Shown here in pieces: positions 57,515-64,000 of a stretch of DNA of 64,000 nt (positions are counted from its first letter, which is position 1; every line of letters begins with the position of its first letter). This DNA is from Eriocheir sinensis (Eukaryota > Arthropoda > Malacostraca > Decapoda > Varunidae), in NCBI RefSeq assembly GCF_024679095.1, contig NC_066531.1, positions 8,078,761-8,142,760 on the forward strand, given 5' to 3'. Both the position numbers and the translations under genes were made by a program. Under the pieces are notes generated by a model. It saw only the letters and a program-made list of their open reading frames with translations. It was not told the DNA's origin and did not search any database.

Positions 57515-57740
57515 CAATAAAGGTAAAGGTAAAGTTGGGGCATACGCTGTAGCAGCGCGTGGCCTCGGTGCTCATCTCCGTAACATTGGCCCTTGAGCCT
57601 GTGGTGGGAGGGAGCCCATTACCCCGGGACACAGGGCCAGTGTGACATCCGGGTTACCACACTTTCCCCAGGTTTCCCCAGGTAGTCATTTATCGACCAG
57701 CCCGAGAGGGAGGATGATCAGCTGGGTGAGCTGCACGCCA
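57515..57740 (-). repeat. tRNA-derived SINE (family 2), head missing
   Basis: Body and AGGTAAAGGTAAAG tail nearly identical to 58131-58345. The tRNA-like head present in that copy is absent; instead the sequence joins a LINE-A tail at GCC|ACCTC. Confidence 0.85.
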
Positions 57741-57833
57741 CCTCTTTTGATTCTTTTTTAGGAGCAGCGAGTAGCGGGATTTTTTTTTTATTATTGTTTT
57801 CTTTTTTTGTGTGCCCTTGAGCTGCCTCCTTTG

Positions 57834-57865
<32 letters not shown>

Positions 57866-57868
57866 CTA
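57741..57868 (+). mobile_element. LINE-A copy 5, tail only
   Basis: Holds only the last 100 bp of LINE-A (ACCTCTTTTGATTC, GGAGCAGCGAGTAGCGGG, CTGCCTCCTTTGTTG) and a 29-base A tail: an extreme 5' truncation. Confidence 0.85.
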
Positions 57869-57894
57869 TGGAAAATTCACCTTGGAGTTGAGTG

Positions 57895-58028
57895 GCCCGT
57901 GGCCGGACAGATGACCGACGGACATTTCACCGACGGACATTTGGCCGAACTGACATTTGGCCGACAGACATTTGGCCGAACGGACATATGGCCGAACGGA
58001 CACTTGGCCGACAGACATTTGGCCAAAG
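57895..58028. repeat. GGACATTTGGCCGA tandem repeat
   Basis: About eight units of 16-17 bp of GACATTTGGCCGAACG type, with variants of the spacer. Open in several frames by chance. Confidence 0.85.
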
Positions 58029-58125
58029 AGAATTGGATAAAAATTGTATGAAACAAAAGTTTAAATATCAATTGTAAGGAAATTTGTTAAAAAAGATGTT
58101 TTATAAAATTTAAAGTTCGTACATA

Positions 58126-58425
58126 TTTTAAGGTAAAGGTAAAGTTGGGGGCATACGCTGTAGCAGCGCGTGGCCTCAGTGCTCATCTCCGTAACATTGG
58201 CCCTTGAGCCTGTGGTGGGAGGGAGCCCATTACCCCGGGACACAGGGCCAGTGTGACATCCGGGTTACCACAGTTTCCCCAGGTTTCCCCAGGTAGTCAT
58301 TTATCGACCAACCCGAGAGGGAGGATGATCAGCTGGGTGAGCTGCACGCCGACTGCCCGGGCCGGGATTCGAACCCGGGCCAGCGTAGAAGCCAGGCATG
58401 CTGACTGCTAGACCACGGAGGCGTA
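58126..58425 (-). repeat. tRNA-derived SINE (family 2), complete
   Basis: About 300 bp. On the minus strand a tRNA-like head (GCCTCCGTGGTCTAGCAGTC A-box region; GGGTTCGAATCCC B box; loop CTTCTAC, which could read a TCT anticodon) is followed by a body rich in CCTGGGGAAA and a TTTACCTTTACCT tail. It has an internal RNA polymerase III promoter by structure. Confidence 0.9.
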
Positions 58426-58625
58426 TTGGAGCCCAATCTCAAGTGAACCCACTCACAATGGCACACAATTTTTTTCTGGTCAATTTTGTGCTTTGAATGA
58501 ATTTGCTAACCATTTCTGTCGAAAAACAGCAGATATTATTTTTCACCCCTTCCACCCTAACCTCCTCAGTAATAAAAAAAAGTGACAAAATCATAGCCTT
58601 GAGGCAGTAATATTCAGCCCCAGGA

Positions 58626-58881
58626 TCAAAAAAAGTATACTGCTGCCCTATGAAAGGTATCTCTTAACCCCGATGAAGTAGGTGGTGACTGTGGTGGAGC
58701 AGCTTCATTGTCATCCCTTGCAGTGGCAGGTGTCATTGGGCCAGCAGATGATGAAGCAGTGGCTGGTGTCATAGGGCCAGCATATGTTGAAGCAGTGGCT
58801 GTTGCCGGAGCAGCTGATGGTATCTTTTCCACAAGTAATGAACAATGTGCTGGGTTGGTCTCTAGCAATACAGCAGCGGGG
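58626..58881 (-). CDS. Harbinger Myb/SANT-like gene, candidate exon 3
   Basis: A strong acceptor (CGCTTTTTTTCAG) opens an uninterrupted frame to a stop at 58626. It is rich in Ala/Pro/Thr/Ser, with a duplicated AGPMTPATA motif, as is usual for the low-complexity tails of Harbinger accessory proteins. Its link to exon 2 is not proven: exon 2 reaches a stop unless a weak GTGCAAG donor is used. A separate gene or chance frame is possible. Confidence 0.45.
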
Positions 58882-58954
58882 CTGAAAAAAAGCGTATATA
58901 TTAGTCATGATTAATGCATGTAACTTAACCACTTAACTGCGGATTTCCTACAAG

Positions 58955-59170
58955 AAAACATCACCAAACTACAAAAATGGAACAAAAAGTGGCTGCTACA
59001 ATTCAGTGAAGAAAATGTAGTCCTACACCTTGGGAGGGGATATCCAGCATACCAGTACCACATGGGAAACACTCCACTATCCACCGCAGAGGCAGAGAAA
59101 GACCTGGGACTATTATGTTACCAGGCTACCAGTGAAAGCCAAATCCATGCCAATCGTAGCGGATGGGTTA
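58955..59170 (+). pseudogene. LINE RT fragment (CR1-like)
   Basis: A single open frame reads ENITKLQKWNKKWLLQFSEE, VVLHLGRGYPAYQYHMGNTP, STAEAEKDLGLL, the RT segment just after the catalytic aspartates. It lies in an intron-like part of the Harbinger-type unit. Only about 70 codons remain. Confidence 0.7.
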
Positions 59171-60027
59171 AATAGGTACGTAGTTGAAGAAAAAGGGTCT
59201 TAAAGGTGAAATATTACTTATTAACATAAATATTCCACTATTTGTTATTGGTTGTAAAATAATTGACTGATAAAGTGTGTATATGCAAAGTATATCAATT
59301 TAAGAGTGATTAATAAATTGTCTTAATGAAAATATAAAAGTTTTTGCCAAAAACATACAGGCCAGTCAATATTTCACTGCTGCTTGACTGCTGCCGCTGT
59401 TGCTGCTGTCCTAACCCTAGCCCATCATCAGCTGTGTCAATGCTGAATGGCTCTGGTACCCCTTCAAATACATGAGACTAGCAGCCTATGATGTCATACA
59501 CCAGTTTATCTATCACAGTTAATGTCATAGTTAGGTAGGCGCCTGCGTATCTGTGGTGCCACACGTGTGGGGCACTCAGGTGCTGGGGGAAATGTCATTG
59601 TTATGAAGGGCAGGGGTAAACCAGTGTATGCTGAGAGGCCTTGGTGTGAAAGTTCCCTGTCTGGTCCCCTGCCCTATACAGTGAGGGCAGTGAGGGCCTT
59701 TTTTACTCCCTCAGGGGCTGTGCAGCTGAGAGAGTGGTGTACATGAGGGTGAATGTGTGAGTGAGTGTGTGCCTGTCTTGGCTACCACCCTTCATTGGGG
59801 GAAGATAGCCAAGGTATTTAGATAGATTGATAGTCATTGACAGATGGACATTAAAAAAAATTATATATCAAATATGCAGTTCACTGCTATGAACTTATTA
59901 ACTTTAAGCTGAAATAAAGGCATTGTGGCCAGTATAGCTGCATTCTGTGAGCACATAAAAAACTAACTAATATAAGTTTTACATATAAAGACATAACAAC
60001 AACAAAAAAAAAAAAAAAGTCTGCCGC
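59171..60027. other. No recognised feature
   Basis: Mixed unique and low-complexity sequence (GTGAGTGAGTGTG near 59755). No frame supported. Confidence 0.4.
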
Positions 60028-60132
60028 TACTCATTCTTGCACTTGGCAATGCGAGGCTTTGATTTTTGTTGTACGTTGTACCAACGCCTCTCACAGTCAT
60101 CCTGCGTACGGGGTCCACTCCCAGGGAAGGCA
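60028..60132 (-). CDS. Harbinger Myb/SANT-like gene, exon 2
   Basis: The CCCTGACAG acceptor on the minus strand opens the exon at 60132. It reads AFPGSGPRTQDDCERRWYNV then QQKSKPRIAKCKNE-stop. The EDC-x-RRW-x-N motif is the last helix of the Myb/SANT-like domain, completing the domain started in exon 1, and the split codon (AG|T) keeps frame across a 2.36-kb intron. The domain is the DNA-binding partner of Harbinger transposase. Confidence 0.65.
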
Positions 60133-60309
60133 CTGTCAGGGTATAAATGTTAAGCAAGTTTCTTAATCGTTTCACTATGGCATGCTATTTATTTCCCATA
60201 CCTTCTCCAATAACATTTAATACTTCCTGTGATGCAAAGCTAAATCAGTACCGGTATTTTATTTACATGCATCATAAGACATTAACTTTTTAGTTGTTAT
60301 GAACATGGC

Positions 60310-62470
60310 CATAAATACTACTTTTCATTACCTACTTTTCTAAAATGCTTTTCTCTAAGTAGGATGATATTACACAATACAGCTATACTAAAAAAATCAA
60401 AGTATTAATCTTAATTCCATTCTTTTGAGTACTTCTAACCTAACATTATATCACCAGAAACTGTTTGACCAATGCTATCAAAATAATATTTTAATCTTAC
60501 TTTACCATTCTCATCAAATCTACCTATTCCGATATAGTCTTAACATAAAATACTTGTAAAAGTGTTGAGAGAGTGGCATGCCCAACCCCCCCCCCAAAAA
60601 AAAAAAAAAATCTAAATAAGGAATAAATAAAATAACCGGTAAATATGACTTGACTCTCTTATACTAACCCCCTTTCCACCCTAACAAACTTGGGGACCTA
60701 CCATGTTAGGTTAGGACGTGTTAGGTAGGACAGGTTTAGCAGGAGTTGGTTTAGTTATGTTATATTGTTGAGGGAATGGGGGTTGCAGCAGAAATGGTCA
60801 TGATGATGCTATTCACGTGGAGCAGTAGGAAAAAGTATGTCCTGTTTGGAAACTCTGTGGTTGTGTTTGTATACAAAAATACCTTTTTTTTTTTTTTTTT
60901 TTTTTTTTTACGTCGCGGCCTATAGCGCCGGTAGGCTTCTTCCCGGTGGGGCCTGATGGTCGGCCCAAGGCTTCTTCCCGGTGGGTCCTGATGGTTGGCC
61001 CAGCCCGTTCTGGCGCAGGCGAGTGTTTATAGTGGCGCCATCTTGCATTAGCTCATGCTGCCCTCCCGGAGCTCGTCTTTAATCCTAGAATCTAGAGTCC
61101 GGGTTGATAGGGGGTCTTCTGGACAGCATGTGGGTAGTTTTAAGCCACTCGGCGGCGGCTGAAAAATCCTAGCTAGGTGGCACCGGGCGGGGATTAAACT
61201 CGCGTCCTCCTGAACGCGGTGCTGTTACTCTGTCGATTCAGCCACCGCCTCCCCGAGGTTAGGTTAGTTTGTAAGTTACTTGAATCATGGATATGTGAAT
61301 ATGTAACAAAAAAAATAAAAGCGTTAACCTTAATTTCATTATCTTGAGTACATTCCAATCTAACATTATATCATCATAATCTGTTTGACCAATGCTATAA
61401 ATATACTATTTTAATCTTACTTTACCATTCTCACGAAACCTACCTATTCCCATATAGTCTTGACATAAAGTACTTGTAAAAGTGTCCACAGTCTGGCATG
61501 CCTAGCATCCCCCCCCAATAAAAATAAATAATAAACAAATAAAAATAAATAAAGAATAAAAACAGGGCAAATATGCCTTAACTATCTATACCAACCCCCT
61601 CTTCCCCCCCAACAAACTTGGCATGTTAAGTTAGGATGTGTTCGGTAGGACGGGGAAGGTTTGGCATAGGGACCTACCATGTTAGGTTAGGACGTGTTAG
61701 GTAGGACAGGTTTAGCAGGAGTTAGTTTAGTTATGTTAGATTGTTGAGGAGTGGGGTTGCAGCAGAAATGGTCATGATGATGCTATTCACGTGAAGCAGT
61801 AGGAACAAGTATGTTCTGTTTGGAAACTCTGTGGTTGTGTTTGTATACAAAAATACCCATTTGACGAGGTTAAGTTAGTTTGCAAGTTACTTGAATCATG
61901 AATATGTGAATATGTAACAAAAAAATAAAAGCATTAAAAATAAAAGCATTAACCTTAATTTCATTATCTTGAGTACATTCCAATCTGACATTATATCACC
62001 ATAATCTGTTTGACCAATGCTATAAATATACTATTTTAATCTTACTTTACCATTCTCACAAAACCTACCTATTCCTATATAGTCTTGACATAAAGTACTT
62101 GTAAAAGTGTCCATAGTCTGGCATGCCTATCTTCCCCCCCAATAAAAAAAATAATAAAAAAATAAAAATAAATAAAGAATAAAAACAGGGCAAATATGCC
62201 TTAACTATCTAAACCAACCCCCTCTTCCCCCCCAACAAACTTGGCATGTTAAGTTAGGATGTGCTCGGTAGGACGGGGCAGGTTTGGCATGGTTAGGTTT
62301 AGTTATGTTAGGTTGTTGAGTGAGAAGGGGTTGTGGCAGAAATGGTCATAATGAAACTATTCAGATACAGAATAAAAAGGTATGTTTTGTTTGGAAGGTC
62401 AGTGCTTGTGTTATTATGCAAAAAATACCCAATTGATTAGGTTAGGTTAGTTTGTAAGCTAATTGAACCA
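60310..62470. repeat. Tandem array, three units of about 0.55-0.62 kb, inside the intron
   Basis: Starts of recognisable landmarks (TTTTAATCTTACTTTACCATTCTC near 60490, 61410 and 62035; GGTTGCAGCAGAAATGGTCATGATGA-type near 60785, 61755 and, diverged, 62328) give the units. Unit 1 is longer only because a SINE (60885-61257) sits in it. Units contain TTAGGTTAGG words. Confidence 0.85.
60885..61257 (-). repeat. tRNA-derived SINE (family 3)
   Basis: About 370 bp on the minus strand: tRNA-like head (GGCGGTGGCTGAATCGACAG, B-box-like GAGTTTAATCCCC), a body with a duplicated CACCGGGAAGAAGCCT motif, and a poly-A tail (poly-T at 60885-60909 on the plus strand). Units 2 and 3 of the tandem array lack it and show the empty site. 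Confidence 0.88.
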
Positions 62471-62489
62471 TGAATATGTGATTACTAAC

Positions 62490-62672
62490 CTTGTTACAGC
62501 TTTTGCCACTTCAGTCCACGCTCTCTTCTTATCCTCAGGGGTGATACTCTTCCCATAACACCCTCTGATTATACGTATTTTTTCTTGAATTTGATGTAAG
62601 AAGACCGTTTCATCGGGCGACCAATTAAACTTACTCCTTTTCTGCGCTGGTTCCCCGGCCCGTAGATGCGCT
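62490..62672 (-). CDS. Harbinger Myb/SANT-like gene, exon 1 (5' end uncertain)
   Basis: The minus strand reads AQKRSKFNWSPDETVFLHQI then RGCYGKSITPEDKKRAWTEV and AKAVT, ending at AAG|GTTAGT, a good donor. W...W spacing and the K.AW.EVA motif are those of the Myb/SANT-like domain found in Harbinger accessory proteins and many arthropod DNA-binding proteins. An in-frame stop lies just upstream of about 62672 and no ATG precedes the domain in frame, so the start is in an unseen upstream exon or lost. The gene faces the transposase, the usual convergent layout. Confidence 0.65.
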
Positions 62673-63101
62673 CATTGGGGCAGATGACGTGGTTATGGTG
62701 CGGTAATTTCAGCAGAGCAAATCGTGACGCAGGAGGGGAGATAACGGTATTGACGAGTGACGGAGTAAAAGCAGCCTTTGAGGCTGCTTCTATCTACACA
62801 AAACTCAGTACTCTTGTGTTTGCCATTTATTATGTTTCTGTTGTACATTTATACATGTTTTCTTTATTTTTCTTTTGAAATATATACTTAATTCATGTCG
62901 GATGTTTACGTTTTGCACGGAGGCGTCCTTAGCAACGAGCCCGCCATAAAGAAGAAGAAGAAGAAGATAATAGTAGCCAGGATTTGCTAATACTTACACT
63001 CAAAGTTGACGAGGATAGCTTTTACACTTAATAATTTGAAACTATTAACTTTGATAGTAACTTTAAGAGTAAAAGTTAATAGCTCTCGAGGATACGGGCC
63101 C
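62673..63101. other. Right terminal region of the Harbinger-type unit
   Basis: Contains a (AAG)n stretch (about 62950-62968) and the subterminal and terminal inverted motifs (63010-63101). Presumed to include the upstream control region of the Myb-like gene; no promoter motif recognised. Confidence 0.55.
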
Positions 63102-63187
63102 AGGTCCACCGCTCTGGGAGAGAGTGCCCTTATAAACGGCACCGGTTTACAAGCCACCTTGAACCATAGCAACACTCCGGGGTCACC
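63102..63187 (+). pseudogene. Envelope gene, C-terminal piece
   Basis: Directly outside the Harbinger-type unit the plus strand reads STALGESALINGTGLQATLN then HSNTPGSP and stops near the LTR. It follows logically from the LSLYATG end at 54537, though the joined frame is offset, so the copy had decayed or the target duplication shifts it. No transmembrane anchor is visible. Confidence 0.6.
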
Positions 63188-63190
63188 AAT

Positions 63191-63607
63191 TGTAGGTGGT
63201 AGCGAGTGTTCCGAGTGCTAATTGGTTCACGGATAGAGAAAGTCAATATCCGTCAGGGTTGTTTATTGACATAAAAATCGTACAGATCATAAGGACAAAC
63301 AAAACATACAGAAAAGGTGTTTGTGTGTGTATGGGTGTGTATGAACGTTGTATGGTTTAGATGACATATAAATGTTAGTGTGTGTAGTAAACAATATGTA
63401 TGAGTTAACAATAGGAGGACGAGGACAGACAGTGTAAGATAAACGAGTAACAAGAGAAACAAACATTAAAGACGCAACACGGACAACAAGGAGCGCGACG
63501 AGAGACAAGAACATCAAAACATTCACTAATTGAGTCTGTGCTGCCACACCATTTTCCTTGTCTCACCGGAGGAGAGTACGCGACCGTTTCAGCGGTGGCT
63601 TGCTACA
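63191..63607 (+). repeat. 3' LTR of the envelope-bearing element (417 bp)
   Basis: Begins TGTAGGTGG and ends GCTACA, so the five terminal bases TGTAG/CTACA are inverted, as expected for an LTR. It starts three bases past the envelope frame and ends inside LINE-A sequence. No clear polypurine tract precedes it and the 5' LTR is outside or lost, so the limits rest on the junction with LINE-A. Confidence 0.65.
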
Positions 63608-64000
63608 CGTATTCCCGACCGTCTTGGAGACCGGCCCAACATACTAGACATCTTCCTTACCTCTAACCCTTCTGCTTACTCTGTCAAACTGTTCTCTCCG
63701 TTGGGCTCCTCCGATCGCAACCTTATTTCTGTATCCTATCCTATTGCTCCTGTACATCCTCTGGAAGCACCGAAGAGTCGATACTTCTGGTACTTTGCTT
63801 CAGCTCGGTGGGACGACCTAAGGATGTACTTTTCCGATTTCCCGTGGAATGATTACTGCTTCCACAACAGAGACCCCTCTGTGTGTGCCCACCGCATCAA
63901 AGATGTGAGTGTCGCTGGAATGGAGGTATACATTCCACGTACTTTCTCTATTCCCCATGCTAAAAAGCCTTGGTTTAATCACGCTTGTTCTCGTGCTGTC
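63608..64000 (+). pseudogene. LINE-A copy 6, endonuclease end and linker, running off the window
   Basis: The frame reads [35 protein letters not shown], then [20 protein letters not shown] and [11 protein letters not shown]. The SDH motif reads SDR here, losing the catalytic His. Positions 63781-64000 correspond to 3-222 at the window start. Largely open; continues past 64000. Confidence 0.88.

Larger units (their letters stand above)
54538..63101. mobile_element. Harbinger-type unit, 8.56 kb, two genes, in the envelope gene
   Basis: Inverted termini GGGCCCGTATCCTCGA (54539 on the plus strand; complement ending 63101), each followed about 75-95 bp in by a second TATCCTC...CAACT motif. AGGTC occurs immediately outside both ends (left with one extra A), a candidate target duplication. 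A transposase relic sits at the left (plus strand) and a spliced Myb/SANT-like gene at the right (minus strand), the classical Harbinger pair. Later insertions (SINEs, LINE scraps, a Tc/IS630-like fragment) swell the middle. Treating it as one unit is inference from the matching ends and the envelope halves outside. Confidence 0.72.
52735..63607 (+). mobile_element. Envelope-bearing Gypsy-like (errantivirus-type) element, 3' half, carrying nested insertions
   Basis: Host sequence of the nest. Its own pieces are the integrase end (52735-53133), the envelope gene (53155-53254, 53798-54537, 63102-63187) and the 3' LTR (63191-63607). Between them sit LINE-A copy 4 (53255-53797) and a Harbinger-type unit (54538-63101). 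The 5' half is absent; R1 abuts its left edge. Order and strand of the three envelope pieces agree with one gene. Confidence 0.75.

Noticed and set aside
57895..58028. CRISPR-like array
   Set aside because: The repeats are head to tail without unique spacers, and the genome is eukaryotic.
58340..58425. tRNA gene on the minus strand
   Set aside because: The A and B boxes are good, but the anticodon stem does not pair well and the sequence continues into a repeated body and tail, so it is a SINE head.
60700..61760. TTAGGTTAGG words resembling the arthropod telomere repeat
   Set aside because: Only two or three units at a time, inside a longer tandem repeat; not a telomeric array.

Overview
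The window looks like decapod crustacean nuclear DNA, probably from a crab. This is inferred from character: long (GA)n, (CA)n, (TA)n and (GATA)n microsatellites, several LINE, Gypsy, BEL and DIRS lineages of arthropod type, tRNA-derived SINEs, an intron-bearing transposon gene, and a 100-base assembly gap at 28901-29000. I found no convincing single-copy host gene. Almost everything recognisable is a transposable element or its wreckage, so the value of the window is in the order of insertions.

Layout. 1-7.7 kb: a LINE (called LINE-A here) split by a young, complete Gypsy element (250-5681) with one intact 1513-residue Gag-Pol frame. 7.7-12.6 kb: Gypsy scrap and two CR1/jockey-type LINE pieces, the first split by a reversed LINE-A copy (9353-11295). 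13.0-15.8 kb: the longest LINE-A copy. 15.8-16.8 kb: a dispersed repeat called R1 here, with a reversed copy at 51.3-52.7 kb. 17.4-21.4 kb: a decayed XPG/FEN-nuclease plus Cys-rich frame of Academ type, split by a hAT-like element (19335-20135) with perfect 8-bp target duplications. 23.7-25.1 kb: a pogo/Tigger-like deletion derivative. 29.1-33.2 kb: a degenerate BEL/Pao element. 34.0-38.5 kb: a DIRS element whose recombinase gene is split by a second Academ-like transposon (34853-38040) with about 110-bp inverted termini. 40.8-47.3 kb: a nearly full-length I/Nimb-type LINE. 50-51 kb: a Harbinger-type MITE.

52.7-63.6 kb is the most complex nest. A Gypsy-like element with an F-type envelope gene carries a LINE-A insertion and then an apparently continuous unit at 54538-63101 with inverted termini of PIF/Harbinger type. 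That unit holds a broken Harbinger transposase at one end and a spliced, convergent Myb/SANT-like gene at the other, the usual two-protein Harbinger layout. It also contains SINEs, a Tc/IS630-like helix-turn-helix fragment, a LINE scrap and a tandem repeat of about 0.6 kb. The envelope-bearing element's 3' LTR (63191-63607) abuts another LINE-A copy that runs off the window.

Most coding relics carry stops and frameshifts. The clear exceptions are the 478-5019 Gag-Pol frame and some exon-sized frames. Family assignments rest on motifs read by eye; no database search was run.
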